A stretch of 64,000 nt of DNA from Ornithinimicrobium pekingense DSM 21552 (GCF_000421185.1 NZ_ATWJ01000010.1:283302-347301), one strand, 5' to 3'. Shown: positions 43,458-54,601, numbered from the stretch's first letter. The notes: generated by a model from the sequence alone, not told the origin. Program-made: numbers and translations.

Positions 43458-45284
43458 TCAGCTGTGCCGGGGGCTGACCTCCTCGGCACCCTGCGGCGCC
43501 GGCGCAGAGGGCTCGGGCCGGGCGTCGACACCCGCCTCCTTGCGCTGCTCCGGCGTGATCGGGGCCGGCGCCTCCGTGAGCGGGTCGAACCCGCCGCCGG
43601 ACTTCGGGAAGGCGATGACGTCACGGATGGAGTCCGTGCCCGCGAGCAGGGCCACGATGCGGTCCCAGCCGAAGGCGATGCCGCCGTGCGGCGGCGCGCC
43701 GTACTTGAACGCCTCGAGCAGGAAACCGAACTTCTCCTCCGCCTGCTGCTCGTCGAGGCCCATGATGGCGAAGACCCGCTCCTGCACGTCCCGCCGGTGG
43801 ATACGGATGGAGCCGCCGCCGATCTCGTTGCCGTTGCACACCAGGTCGTAGGCGTAGGCCAGGACGGCGCCGGGGTCGGACTCCATCGTGTCCAGGAACT
43901 GCGCCTGGGGTGAGGTGAAGGCGTGGTGCACGGCCGTCCAGGCCCCGGCACCGACCGCGACGTCACCGGCCTCCACGGCCTCCGACGCCGGCTCGAACAG
44001 CGGGGCGTCGACCACCCAGACAAAGCTCCACGCGTCCTCGTCGATGAGCTCGCAGCGCCGGCCGATCTCCAGGCGGGCCGCCCCGAGCAGCGCCCGGGAG
44101 GCCTTGGTGGCCCCGGCCGCGAAGAAGACGGCGTCACCCGGCCGGGCGCCGACGTGCTCGGCCAGCCCCGCCCGCTCCCCCTCGGAGAGGTTCTTGGCCA
44201 CCGGGCCGGCCAGCTCGCCGTCCTCGCCCACGGTCACGTAGGCCAGGCCCTTGGCGCCGCGCTGCCGGGCCCACTCCTGCCAGGCGTCGAACTGCCGCCG
44301 CGGCTGCGAGCCGCCGCCGGGCATCACGACCGCGCCGACGTACTCGGCCTGGAACACCCGGAAGGGGGTGTCGGCGAAGTAGCCGGTGCACTCGACGATC
44401 TCGAGGTCGAAGCGCAGGTCGGGTTTGTCCGTGCCGTAGCGTCGCATGGCCTCGGCGTAGGAGATGCGCGGGAAGGGGGTGCTCAGCTCGATCCCCCGGA
44501 CACCCCAGACCGCCTGGGCGATCTGCTCCCCCAGCTCGATCACGTCGTCCTGCTCGACGAAGCTCATCTCGATGTCGAGCTGGGTGAACTCCGGCTGCCG
44601 GTCGGCGCGGAAGTCCTCGTCGCGGTAGCAGCGCGCGATCTGGTAGTAGCGCTCCATGCCCGAGACCATGAGCAGCTGCTTGAACAGCTGCGGGCTCTGG
44701 GGCAGCGCGTACCAGCTGCCCGGCTGCAGGCGTGCGGGCACGAGGAAGTCACGCGCGCCCTCGGGCGTGGACCGGGTCAGCGTCGGGGTCTCGATCTCGA
44801 CGAAGTCGCGGGAATTGAGCAGGTCGCGCGCGGCCGCGTTGACCCGCGAGCGCAGACGGAGGTTCTGCCCCACGGCGCTGGCACCGGGGCGGCGCAGGTC
44901 GAGGTAACGGTGCTTCAGCCGCGCCTCCTCACCCACGTTGACGCGCTCGTCGATCTGGAAGGGCAGGGGCGCGGACTCGCTGAGCACCTCGATCTGCGCG
45001 GCGACCACGTCGACCGCGCCGGTGGGCAGCTCGGGGTTGACGTCCTTGTCCGCGCGCGGGGTGACCTCGCCGACGACCTGCACGCAGTACTCGCTGCGCA
45101 GGTCGTGCGCGGTGCCGGTGAGGACCTCGTCACGGGCGACGACCTGGACGACGCCGCTGGCGTCACGCAGGTCGATGAAGGCGACCCCGCCGTGGTCGCG
45201 GCGGCGGGCCACCCAGCCGGTGAGGGTCACGGTGGTGCCGGCGTGCTCGGGGCGCAGGGTGCCGGCGTCGTGGGTGCGAAGCAT
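43458..45284 (-). CDS. aspS: Aspartyl-tRNA synthetase
   Basis: Charges tRNA-Asp, and perhaps tRNA-Asn, if this genome uses GatCAB. The 608 residues show the N-terminal OB anticodon domain ([19 protein letters not shown]), class II motifs ([35 protein letters not shown] cited as [28 protein letters not shown]) and the bacterial GAD insertion. The ATG at 45284 lies 5 nt after GAGGAG. That ribosome site can be masked by the T-box leader described next. C-terminal tail Pro/Glu rich. Confidence 0.97.
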   Translation of the reverse strand: MLRTHDAGTLRPEHAGTTVTLTGWVARRRDHGGVAFIDLRDASGVVQVVARDEVLTGTAHDLRSEYCVQVVGEVTPRADKDVNPELPTGAVDVVAAQIEVLSESAPLPFQIDERVNVGEEARLKHRYLDLRRPGASAVGQNLRLRSRVNAAARDLLNSRDFVEIETPTLTRSTPEGARDFLVPARLQPGSWYALPQSPQLFKQLLMVSGMERYYQIARCYRDEDFRADRQPEFTQLDIEMSFVEQDDVIELGEQIAQAVWGVRGIELSTPFPRISYAEAMRRYGTDKPDLRFDLEIVECTGYFADTPFRVFQAEYVGAVVMPGGGSQPRRQFDAWQEWARQRGAKGLAYVTVGEDGELAGPVAKNLSEGERAGLAEHVGARPGDAVFFAAGATKASRALLGAARLEIGRRCELIDEDAWSFVWVVDAPLFEPASEAVEAGDVAVGAGAWTAVHHAFTSPQAQFLDTMESDPGAVLAYAYDLVCNGNEIGGGSIRIHRRDVQERVFAIMGLDEQQAEEKFGFLLEAFKYGAPPHGGIAFGWDRIVALLAGTDSIRDVIAFPKSGGGFDPLTEAPAPITPEQRKEAGVDARPEPSAPAPQGAEEVSPRHS

Positions 45285-45497
45285 GGTGTCTCCTCTCGGG
45301 TCGCGACCGCTGAGGAGATGCCCCCAGCGGTGACGACAGGGCAAGCCCTGTCAGGTGTGGGCGGGGGCCAGGTCGCGGTGCCACCACACCTTCGCCAGGA
45401 GACGATGTCCTGGCCTCTCGTCGGTCCGCCGCACGCGCGGTGCACGGGTGGGCCGCTCCCGACCCGGCGGGGCGTCACACCCGCCCCCGCGCACGAG
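45285..45497 (-). promoter_or_regulatory. Probable aspartate-specific T-box riboswitch, translational type
   Basis: In transcript order, an early hairpin GGGGC/GCCCC (45469-45487) carries GAC, an Asp codon, at the 3' side of its loop (45474-45476). Then comes GGTGGCACCGCG (45374-45385), matching the T-box core GGUGGNACCGCG with N=C, the right partner for the G73 of tRNA-Asp. AGGTGTGG next to the core can instead pair with CCACACCT (45353-45360). Further on, TCTCCTC (45312-45318) can pair with the aspS ribosome site GAGGAGA (45289-45295), and competes with hairpin CCGCTG/CAGCGG (45307-45330). There is no terminator T-run. Uncharged tRNA-Asp would thus open aspS translation. Confidence 0.78.
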
Positions 45498-45502
45498 GAC
45501 CC

Positions 45503-45508
45503 AGTCTA
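45503..45508 (-). promoter_or_regulatory. Candidate -10 element of the aspS T-box transcript
   Basis: TAGACT in the context CCGTAGACTGGG, with start of transcription expected near 45496. This gives a leader of about 210 nt. Same hexamer as before metK and efp. Confidence 0.5.
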
Positions 45509-45576
45509 CGGGCCGCCCGGAGCGACGCGCACACGGTTTCCCCACGGGACCGGCGGCGAGGTGCACACTGCGGGGT

Positions 45577-46344
45577 ATGACGCTCGCGCAGGAGGCCCGC
45601 TCCCCCACCCGCCGACGGACCGCCGGGCCGGTGCTGCGGCTCGTGGCCGCGGCACTGCTCATGGGCGGCTGGGCGGTCCACCTCGTCACCTCCTTCGTCG
45701 GGGGCTACGAGACCGTGCCATGGCTGACGCTCGAGCACGAGAAGCACCAGGTCACCTCCATGACGGTGGTCAGCTCCGACCCCGCGCCGGGAGGTCCGTG
45801 GTGGACGGCGACGGATCCCGGGACCCTTTCCGACCCCGCCACGGAGGGTCAGCCGTGGAAGGTGGTCTACACCGTGGCCGACGGGCAGCGCGTGCGTGTG
45901 GCCGACCCTCACCACGGCGCGTTCGGGCCGCCCAGCTCCACCAGCGGGTGGAGCTCGGAGCCGACCGGGGAGGAGCTGCGCGACACGCTCCTGGCGCGCG
46001 ACCTGCCCGCCGTGGGGACCGCTCGCATGCCCCCCGCCTGGCACGTCAGCCAGGTGAGCGGGCTCGCCCTCGCGCTCGGCACCCTGGCTCTCGTGGTGGC
46101 CGGCCCCCGCCCGGTGCACGGCAACCGCTGGTTCTGGTTCTGGCTGGTCCAGATGCCCGCCGGGCTGGGCGTGCTGGCCTACGCCGTCTACGAGCTCGGG
46201 GGGCATCGGCACGCTCGGGCCGCGGGCGGCCTACGCGTGGGCGGCGGGTGGGGCGTGCTGTACCTGCTGAGCGGCTACGTCGTGGTCAGCGTGGTCGGCG
46301 GCCTGCTCGCCCTGCTGCTCGGGACCACCGTCGTCCCGCTCTGA
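45577..46344 (+). CDS. Four-helix membrane protein of unknown function
   Basis: I do not recognise this 255-residue protein. Hydrophobic helices are predicted at about residues 22-42, 158-178, 187-208 and 226-252. The loop between helices 1 and 2 (115 residues, many Pro, Ser, Thr and Trp) is probably extracellular. The ATG at 45577 follows a short gap from the divergent aspS leader; no strong ribosome site is visible, so it may be leaderless. It converges with the NUDIX gene, 16 nt between stops. Confidence 0.8.
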   Translation: MTLAQEARSPTRRRTAGPVLRLVAAALLMGGWAVHLVTSFVGGYETVPWLTLEHEKHQVTSMTVVSSDPAPGGPWWTATDPGTLSDPATEGQPWKVVYTVADGQRVRVADPHHGAFGPPSSTSGWSSEPTGEELRDTLLARDLPAVGTARMPPAWHVSQVSGLALALGTLALVVAGPRPVHGNRWFWFWLVQMPAGLGVLAYAVYELGGHRHARAAGGLRVGGGWGVLYLLSGYVVVSVVGGLLALLLGTTVVPL

Positions 46345-46360
46345 CTCTCCTCGCCACGCC

Positions 46361-46966
46361 TCAGCTGCGGCGAGCGTGCAGCGCCAGCACGGAGAGCATG
46401 AGCGGGCCGTTGTGCACCTGCCCGCCGAGCACGGCGCGGACGGCGTCCTGCAGGGGGACCCAGCCCACGGGCATACCGACCTCCTCGTGCTCACGCTCGT
46501 GCCGCTCGTCCTCGGCGACGTCCGAGAGACCCGTCGCCAGGAACAGCGTGATGCGCTCCCCCAGGCTTCCGGGCGAGGGGGTGAAGGTGAGCAGCTCCTC
46601 CCACCTCTGGGCGCGCAGGTCGGCCTCCTCGGCCAGCTCGCGGCGGGCCGCCTCCAGCGGCGGTTCGCCCTCGACGTCCAGGAGCCCGGCCGGCAGCTCC
46701 CAGTCCTCCGCGCCGACGGGGTGCCGGTACTGCCGGATCACCAGGATCTCCGGCTGCCCACGGTCCTCGCGGACGGCGAGGACGACCACGGCTCCGGGGT
46801 GCTCGACGTAGTCGCGGACCGCGACTCCGCCCTCACCCAGGTCCACGCGGTCGGTACGCACGTCCCAGACCCGCCCGCGGTGGGACACCTCGGTGCCCAG
46901 CACCGGCCTGCTTCCCGGCAGGTCGTGCAGGTCGGCAACCCCGAGGCGCGGCGCGTCGAGCGTCAT
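46361..46966 (-). CDS. NUDIX hydrolase, ADP-ribose pyrophosphatase-like
   Basis: A 201-residue NUDIX protein. The box reads GLLDVEGEPPLEAARRELAEEADL, cited as its key parts GLLDVEGE and REL-EEAD; the last Gly of the consensus is Ala, a tolerated change. LPAGLLD before it and the GMPVGWVPL block after it point to ADP-ribose pyrophosphatase-type enzymes. It lies 7 nt after pyrG, the same pairing as M. tuberculosis Rv1699-Rv1700. The exact substrate is inferred. Confidence 0.9.
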   Translation of the reverse strand: MTLDAPRLGVADLHDLPGSRPVLGTEVSHRGRVWDVRTDRVDLGEGGVAVRDYVEHPGAVVVLAVREDRGQPEILVIRQYRHPVGAEDWELPAGLLDVEGEPPLEAARRELAEEADLRAQRWEELLTFTPSPGSLGERITLFLATGLSDVAEDERHEREHEEVGMPVGWVPLQDAVRAVLGGQVHNGPLMLSVLALHARRS

Positions 46967-46973
46967 CGCCGGC

Positions 46974-48671
<1,698 letters not shown>

Positions 48672-48676
48672 CTACC

Positions 48677-48682
48677 AGTCTA
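48677..48682 (-). promoter_or_regulatory. Candidate -10 of a leaderless pyrG transcript
   Basis: TAGACT is followed after GGTAGCCC by the first GTG of pyrG. With normal -10 to start spacing, the mRNA would begin within a few bases of that codon. No ribosome site precedes it. Confidence 0.45.
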
Positions 48683-48736
48683 CGTGACGCCCGGGGCGCA
48701 CCGGACGAGGGACACCCGGGTGTCGCGCGCCCGCGC

Positions 48737-49891
48737 TCATCCGGGCTCCGGCGGTCGGTATGCCGTCAGCGCCGCCCGCACCGCGTCGGCCTGCGTGGGC
48801 AGCTGGGCGGCACGTTCGAGCGACCGCCGTCGCAGGTCCTCGCGCAGCGCCGGCTCGTCGAGCACCCGGGCGAGGGCGTCGGCGAGCGCGCGTGCCCGGT
48901 CACCGCCCGTCCCCCCGTCCACCAGCAGCCCCGCGTCGCCGAGCACGGTGGAGGTGCCGCCGACGTCGGTCGCCACCACCGGCGCCCCGGCGTGCAGCGC
49001 CTCCTGCAGCCAGACCGGCTGACCCTCCCACCGCGCGGAGGACACCACGACGTCGGCCGCGACCAGCAGGTCGGGCAGGTCGGCGCGGTGCCCCACCAGG
49101 CGCACGTCCGTGCGCTCGTGGGTGGCGCTCACCCGCGCCTCGAGGGCCGGGCGCGCCGGTCCCTCCCCGGCGACGACGAGCACCGGCAGGGCACGCTGCC
49201 CACCCCTGGCGAGGATGCCGTCCGTGAGCAGGTCGACGGCCTCGACGAGGGTGGCCTGGTCCTTCTGCTGGCTCAGCCGGCCGGCGTTGACGACCAGCGC
49301 GACGTCACCGTCCGCGGCCAGCCCCAGACCCCGGCGGACCCTCGCGCGGACGACGCGACGCTCCTCCTCCGGCACCGGGTCGGCGGAGGGGGCGGGCACG
49401 ACGGCCAGGGCCGGGTGCGCGGCACCGGCGCGGTGGGCCCGGTCGACGAGGTCCGGGGAGACGCACAGGACCTGGTCGGCCCCGTGGGCCACGACCTGCT
49501 CCAGCACGGCGTAGACGGCCCGTGCGGCGCGCCCCTCGGGCGGGGCGTTGTGCGTGGTCACCACCAGGCGTGGGCGTGGTGCCCGGCCGACCCGACGGGC
49601 GGTGACCGTGAGGGCCCCCGCGCGCAGCCCGTGCGCGTGCACCACGTCGGCCCCGTGCATCAGACCGCGCAGCAGCCGCACGGCGCGGCGGTCGCGGACC
49701 GGGTGGGGCCGCGAACCGACCGGCACGTCGACGTAGGTCACACCGGCCGCAGGTGGGCCGAGCCGGTCGGCGACGGAGGGCGGGCAGGCCACCACGACGC
49801 GGTGCCCGTCAGCGGCGAGTCCCCCGGCGAGGGCGCGGACGTGGGAGCCCACACCACCGGCGACCAGGGCGGTGACCAGCATGATCTTCAT
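48737..49891 (-). CDS. Glycosyltransferase, GT-B fold (family 4-like)
   Basis: A 384-residue enzyme with two Rossmann domains. The N-terminal one has ALVAGGVGSHVRALAGGLA and DVVHAHGLRAG; the C-terminal one has VNAGRLSQQKDQATLVEA, VAGEGPARPALEARV and the family end motif EGQPVWLQEALHAGAPVVATDVGG (cited as EGQPVWLQEA). It overlaps the MurJ gene by ATGA. Its place in a PNPT-MurJ-GT set suggests a role in making a lipid-linked envelope glycan. Donor and acceptor unknown. Confidence 0.9.
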   Translation of the reverse strand: MKIMLVTALVAGGVGSHVRALAGGLAADGHRVVVACPPSVADRLGPPAAGVTYVDVPVGSRPHPVRDRRAVRLLRGLMHGADVVHAHGLRAGALTVTARRVGRAPRPRLVVTTHNAPPEGRAARAVYAVLEQVVAHGADQVLCVSPDLVDRAHRAGAAHPALAVVPAPSADPVPEEERRVVRARVRRGLGLAADGDVALVVNAGRLSQQKDQATLVEAVDLLTDGILARGGQRALPVLVVAGEGPARPALEARVSATHERTDVRLVGHRADLPDLLVAADVVVSSARWEGQPVWLQEALHAGAPVVATDVGGTSTVLGDAGLLVDGGTGGDRARALADALARVLDEPALREDLRRRSLERAAQLPTQADAVRAALTAYRPPEPG

Positions 49892-51516
49892 GACCTCAAC
49901 CTCTCGACGACGTCCTTCCAGGCCCGTGGGGCGAGGAGGCGCACCCCGGCCGTGGACAGGGCCAGCACGAGCGTGCCGGCCCCGGCGGCCCGGCCCAGCA
50001 CCTCCAGCCAGCCGCTCCCGGTGCCCGGCAGCAGCAGCTCCGCGGCGAGAGCACCGACCGCCGCACCCCCGAGCGCCCCCGCTCCCCCGCGCAGCACACC
50101 CCGCACGGCCGGCCCGCCCCAGGCCCGCACGACCTCGACGACGAGCAGCATCCCGGCGACGGACATGCCCACGCTCGAGCCCACGGCCAGCAGCAGCAGG
50201 GTGTCGCGGGCGTCGGCCCCGACGGGCACGAGGAGCAGGGGCAGCAGCGCGGCGACCGCCCAGCCCGCGGAGGCGGCGGCAGCGGCCCGCCGCGGTGAGC
50301 CCACCGCGTAGAGAGCCCGCGTCCCGACGGCGACGAGCGCGTAGCCGACGAGGCCGGGGGCCAGCGCCGCGAGCGTCAGCGGCAACGCGTCCAGGGCGTC
50401 GCGCCCGGGTCCGTCGGCTCCGGCGTCGAGCAGGAGGAAGGCGGCGCCGACGTGGTCGCGGACAGCGACCAGCACGGCGGCGGCGACGACCGCGGCCGTG
50501 ACGGAGAGCACGAGGGCCCGGCGCAGCACCCCGGTGGCCTCCTCGCGGTGACCGGTCAGCCGGGGGAAGGCGACGGTGGCCAGCGGCACCACGAGGACGG
50601 CGTAGGGCAGCAGGTATGCCGTCTGGGCATAGGTCCAGACCGTGATGGTCGCGACACCGTCGGCGGCGTTGGCCAGGAGCAGGATGACGACCGCGGCCAG
50701 CTGCTGGGCCCCGACCACGGCGACGCCGGCGAGCGCCAGCGCACCGGCGCGCCGGCCCGTCCCCTCGGGGAAGCGCCACGTCGGGCGCCAGCGCACGCCC
50801 AGGCGCGCGGCCGGCAGCAGCAGGGGCAGGGTGAGCGCCGCGACGCCGACCGTGGTGCCCCCGGCGAGCAGCCAGACGGCCTCGGCGGGCAGCGTGCCCA
50901 GCGGCACGTCCGGCTCGTGCAGGGCGGCGAAGACGACATAGACCCCGATGACGACGACGCTGGACAGCAGCGGCGCCACCGCCGCGGCCAGGAACCGGCG
51001 GTGCGCCTGCAGGACGCCGGTGAGCACGATGCCGACCCCGTAGAGCACCACCTGGGGGGCGAAGAGCACGAGCATGAGCCGGGCAGCCGCCAGGGCGTCC
51101 TGCGGGTCGCACCCCGCCGGGGTCCCGAGCAGCCAGAGCGTCACCGGGCCGGCCGCCAGCGCGACCAGCGCCGCGAGCGGCAGCAGGACCGTCAGCGACC
51201 AGGTCAGCAGCGCCGAGGCGGTGCGGTCGGCCCGCTGCTCGTCGCCGCGCTGCAGGTGCGCCGACACCAGCGGGACCGCGACGGCCGCCAGCGCGCCCCC
51301 GGCGGCGACCTCGAACAGGACGTTGGGCACCTGGTTGGCCGTCATATAGACCTGGCCGACGCAGGTGGCACCGACGGCCTTGGAGAAGACGAACCACCGC
51401 ACGAGCCCCACGGCCCGGGCGACGAGGGTGACGGCCGCCACCACCCCCGCGGCCGCGAGGAGCCCCTGGCGCGACAGGCGCGGGCTGGGCGCGACGGGCG
51501 CGGGGCCCGCCGTCAC
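49888..51516 (-). CDS. MurJ-like lipid flippase
   Basis: A 542-residue MATE/MOP-type membrane protein with about 14 helices. Typical MurJ traits are the first-helix block RAVGLVRWFVFSKAVGA, ANQVPNVLFEVAAGGALAAVAVPLVS with conserved charged residues, and LTGVLQAHRRFLAAAVAP. The chosen GTG (51516) overlaps the upstream stop as GTGA; a GTG five codons earlier is also possible. Actinobacteria have a separate mviN/murJ near the chromosome end, so this may be a second paralogue that exports another lipid-linked sugar. Confidence 0.85.
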   Translation of the reverse strand: MTAGPAPVAPSPRLSRQGLLAAAGVVAAVTLVARAVGLVRWFVFSKAVGATCVGQVYMTANQVPNVLFEVAAGGALAAVAVPLVSAHLQRGDEQRADRTASALLTWSLTVLLPLAALVALAAGPVTLWLLGTPAGCDPQDALAAARLMLVLFAPQVVLYGVGIVLTGVLQAHRRFLAAAVAPLLSSVVVIGVYVVFAALHEPDVPLGTLPAEAVWLLAGGTTVGVAALTLPLLLPAARLGVRWRPTWRFPEGTGRRAGALALAGVAVVGAQQLAAVVILLLANAADGVATITVWTYAQTAYLLPYAVLVVPLATVAFPRLTGHREEATGVLRRALVLSVTAAVVAAAVLVAVRDHVGAAFLLLDAGADGPGRDALDALPLTLAALAPGLVGYALVAVGTRALYAVGSPRRAAAAASAGWAVAALLPLLLVPVGADARDTLLLLAVGSSVGMSVAGMLLVVEVVRAWGGPAVRGVLRGGAGALGGAAVGALAAELLLPGTGSGWLEVLGRAAGAGTLVLALSTAGVRLLAPRAWKDVVERLRS

Positions 51517-52319
51517 GTCGGTCTGCCCCACCGGTCGAGCTCGCGCAGGACGGGGGTCGACTCGATCACGCGCGTGAAGCTGACCCGCTCGCTGGCCAGG
51601 GTCAGCGCCACCACCGCGGCCAGCGCCGTCGCCCGTCCCCGACCGCCCAGAGCCTGCGCGGCGGCCAGGCCGACGGCGGCGCCGAGCGGGTTGGCCCCGG
51701 TGTCACCCAGCATCGAGGCGCCCCGCAGGTCGTCGCGCAGGACCACGAGGCCGCCTCCCAGCACGGCACCGGCCGCCGGCCGGCCTTCGACGGCCAGGGG
51801 CGCACCCAGCGCCAGGAACACCTTCAGCGCCCGCCCGGGGCGCAGGTCGAACAGGTTGGCCAGGTTGGCCGCGCCCGCGACGAGCGCTGCCCCCGCGAGG
51901 GTGGAGGACGTCATGCCCCTGCCGTCCCGGTGGTCCGACCAGGCGCAGGCGAGCAGCCCGGAGCCTGCCAGGGCGGCGACCTTCAGCACGCCCGTCGTCG
52001 GCTCCCCGGCGGCCAGGGCGCGCAGGTGGCCGCGCAGGCCCTTGGCGGCGGTGGCGGACCCGGTGAGGTCGTCGACCGCCCCGGCGAGCGCCGCCCCGGC
52101 GGTGGCCAGAGCCGCAGGCGGGTCGACAAGCACCAGCGGCACCGTGGCGCCGGCGGCCAGGGCGACCCCGTCGGTCAGCGTGACCGTGGCCCCGGTGTGG
52201 TTGGTCCGCTCCCAGCGGGCGCTGCCCCCGGGCAGCCGGCCCGTGCGGTGCAGGCCCCGGACCGCGGCGGTCGTCACCGCCGCAGCACCGGCCGTGGCGA
52301 GAGCGCCCGTCGCCGTCAC
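51513..52319 (-). CDS. PNPT-family sugar-phosphate transferase (MraY/WecA-like)
   Basis: A 268-residue membrane protein of the family that moves a sugar phosphate from UDP-sugar to polyprenyl phosphate. Signature parts are ERTNHTGATVTL, AVDDLTGSATAAKGLRGH with paired Asp, AANLANLFDLRPGRALK, and MLGDTGANPLGAAVG. It is shorter than MraY (about 350 residues), so it is probably not the main peptidoglycan enzyme. GTG start overlaps steB, and MurJ follows by GTGA. Confidence 0.82.
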   Translation of the reverse strand: MTATGALATAGAAAVTTAAVRGLHRTGRLPGGSARWERTNHTGATVTLTDGVALAAGATVPLVLVDPPAALATAGAALAGAVDDLTGSATAAKGLRGHLRALAAGEPTTGVLKVAALAGSGLLACAWSDHRDGRGMTSSTLAGAALVAGAANLANLFDLRPGRALKVFLALGAPLAVEGRPAAGAVLGGGLVVLRDDLRGASMLGDTGANPLGAAVGLAAAQALGGRGRATALAAVVALTLASERVSFTRVIESTPVLRELDRWGRPT

Positions 52320-53419
52320 GGTGCCGCGGTGCTCTGAGCGGGGTCCCCGGGGTCGGAGCCCTCGCCGGAGCCCGTGTCGTCCTGCTCGCCGGCGCCCGGC
52401 GTCCCGTTCTGCGGCAGGGGCACGCTCACGGTCCCCTCCCGCGCCGGCGGAACCGTCGGCACGGGTGCCTCGGCCAGGCGGCCCAGTCCGTAGTGGCCGA
52501 CCTCGTCCTCCAGCTGCCACGCGAGCGCCAGCGCGGCGGCCAGCTGGCCGGAGAGGTGCTCGATGTTGTCCACGGTCGAGACCTGGTCCGCGAGCCCCCG
52601 GTCGGACCGGACGGCCGCCACGAGGGGGTCGAGGTTGTCCTCCCCCTCCGCCGCACGCTCCTCCGTCCCGGCGCCGGTGACGACCAGCGGCACGTCGAGG
52701 TCCGCGAGCGCGTCGACCAGGTCGAGCCGGGTCACGAGGTCCTGCTCCCCGTCCGGCTCCTGCGCCTGGGCCGCGTCGAGGTCGCCGTCCACGACCAGCA
52801 GGGCGTCGGGAGGACGACGGTCGGTGAACTCGTCGGCGGTGCCACCCCGCCAGGTGAACTCGACCAACCCGGCGTCCTCGAGCTCGGCGCCGGCGCCGAG
52901 CCAGGCCCCGAGCTGCCCCGGCTGGTCCGCCCCCGCCAGGACGGCCGCCATGACCGTCGCGGTGGTCGGCAGCTCACCGTTGCGCGGCTCGGGGACCTCG
53001 AGGGTGAGCGCCAGGTCGCCGAGCAACCCGTCGTCCGGGGTGGGGCTCGCCCACGCCTCCGTCACCTCGGCGGTCAGTGTCACGCGCCCACCGGCCCGGC
53101 CGACCTGCCGCTCGAGCTGCTCGAGGGTGTTGCGGTCGGCGCCGGGGAAGATGACGACGCCGACGCGGACGCCCTCCAGGGTCCGCTCGAGCGCCGGCCC
53201 CGCGAGCCGACCGAGCGCGGCCTCGCGGGCCTCGGCGCGCTGGTTGGCCACGTCGACCTCCCCGCGCAGGTCGGTGCGCTCCTGACGGAGCTGGCCCACC
53301 TCGCTCTCCAGCGTGGAGGACAGCCCCTCGCGCAACGGTCCTGCCCCCAGGACGATCCCCACGGCCAGGGCGATGAAGACGGCCACCAGCGAGACGACGT
53401 GATAACGGAAGTCGATCAA
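52316..53419 (-). CDS. steB: SteB/MctB-type envelope protein
   Basis: A 367-residue protein starting at TTG directly after the steA TAG, with GAGGGA nine bases upstream. It begins IDFRYHVVSLVAVFIALAVG, one membrane helix, followed by a coiled coil (about residues 35-70) and an extracellular domain, then a Pro/Gly/Asp-rich tail. Family: M. tuberculosis Rv1698, described as copper-transport protein MctB and, in corynebacteria, as SteB, which with SteA supports cell separation. Adjacent steA favours the latter role. Confidence 0.88.
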   Translation of the reverse strand: MIDFRYHVVSLVAVFIALAVGIVLGAGPLREGLSSTLESEVGQLRQERTDLRGEVDVANQRAEAREAALGRLAGPALERTLEGVRVGVVIFPGADRNTLEQLERQVGRAGGRVTLTAEVTEAWASPTPDDGLLGDLALTLEVPEPRNGELPTTATVMAAVLAGADQPGQLGAWLGAGAELEDAGLVEFTWRGGTADEFTDRRPPDALLVVDGDLDAAQAQEPDGEQDLVTRLDLVDALADLDVPLVVTGAGTEERAAEGEDNLDPLVAAVRSDRGLADQVSTVDNIEHLSGQLAAALALAWQLEDEVGHYGLGRLAEAPVPTVPPAREGTVSVPLPQNGTPGAGEQDDTGSGEGSDPGDPAQSTAAP

Positions 53420-54601
53420 CTAGAACAGTCCCTCTATCCAGGCCAAGACATCGTCCCATCGTACGGCGAGGACGCCGAAGAACGCCCGGCCCCCGGGTGT
53501 GACCGCCAGGGCCGCGACCAGCGCCAGCAGACCCGCGAGGGCCAGCCACACCAGGGACAGGCTGGAGATGCGGGAGCGGTAGAGCAGGCTGACGCCCTTG
53601 GCGTCGACGAGCTTGCTGCCGACGCGCAGGCGGGTCAGGAACGTGCTCGCCATACCCTGGCGCCCCTTGTCGAGGAACTCGACCAGGGTGGCGTGCGTGC
53701 CCACCGCCACGATGAGCTCGGCCCCCTTGTCGTCGGCGAGAAGCATCGCGATGTCCTCGCTGGTGCCGGGCGCCGGCAGCACGACAGCGTCGGTGATGCC
53801 CAGCGCCTCGACCCGCTCCAGGCCCGGCGCCCGGCCGTCCCGGTAGGCGTGGACGACCAGCTCCGCACCGGAGGTCAGCCCTGCGTCGGAGACGGAGTCC
53901 ATGTCGCCGACGATGAGGTCGGGCCGCAACCCCTGCTCGAGCAGCGCGTCAGCCCCGCCGTCGACCCCGATCAGCACCGGCCTGGCCTCACGGATGAAGG
54001 GCCGCAGGGTCTGCAGGTCCTCCTTGTAGTGGTAGCCCCGCACCACGACGAGGGCGTAGCGCCCGGTGAGGTCGGTACGCAGCTCGGGCAGCCCGATCCC
54101 GTCGATGAGCAGCTCACGCTCGGCCCGCACGTAGTCCATGGTGTTGTGCGAGAACGCCTCGATCTGGTCCGAGAGGTTGGCGCGGGCGTCCTGCAGCTGC
54201 GCCTCCACCAGACCGGGGGTGAGGCGCACACCGCGGGCGACCACGTCACCCCCGACGACGACCTGGTGCCCCTCGACCGTGCCGGGCACCCCCTCGGCGA
54301 GCCGCATGACCTCGGGACCGCACATGTCCACGACCGGGATGCCCGCCTCGAGCAGGATCTCCGGGCCACGGTTGGGGTAGATGCCGGTCGTGCTGGGGGC
54401 GGCGTTGACCACGGCCGCCGGCCGGCAGGCCACGAGCGCGTGGGCGCTGACCTGGTCGAGGTCGTCGTGGTCGATCACGGCGATGTCCCCGGGCTGGAGG
54501 CGCTTGGTGAGGTCCTTGGTGCGGGCGTCGACGCGCAGCGGCCCCCTGACGGGCCCTGAGGGCTCGCGGTGCCCCCTCCGGGCGCGTCGCAACGTCGTCA
54601 T
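53420..54601 (-). CDS. steA: SteA, cell-separation protein with thiamin pyrophosphokinase-like fold
   Basis: A 393-residue protein. The N-terminal part has VDARTKDLTKRLQPGDIAVIDHDDLDQ and PSTTGIYPNRGPEILLEAGIP. The middle resembles thiamin pyrophosphokinase (LIGVDGGADALLEQGLRPDLIVGDMDSVSD, cited as GVDGGADALLE and VGDMDSVSD). A single C-terminal helix at about 345-370 anchors it. Homologue of Rv1697 and of corynebacterial SteA, which works with SteB upstream of the RipC-FtsEX hydrolase pathway. The ATG overlaps the recN stop. Confidence 0.9.
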   Translation of the reverse strand: MTTLRRARRGHREPSGPVRGPLRVDARTKDLTKRLQPGDIAVIDHDDLDQVSAHALVACRPAAVVNAAPSTTGIYPNRGPEILLEAGIPVVDMCGPEVMRLAEGVPGTVEGHQVVVGGDVVARGVRLTPGLVEAQLQDARANLSDQIEAFSHNTMDYVRAERELLIDGIGLPELRTDLTGRYALVVVRGYHYKEDLQTLRPFIREARPVLIGVDGGADALLEQGLRPDLIVGDMDSVSDAGLTSGAELVVHAYRDGRAPGLERVEALGITDAVVLPAPGTSEDIAMLLADDKGAELIVAVGTHATLVEFLDKGRQGMASTFLTRLRVGSKLVDAKGVSLLYRSRISSLSLVWLALAGLLALVAALAVTPGGRAFFGVLAVRWDDVLAWIEGLF

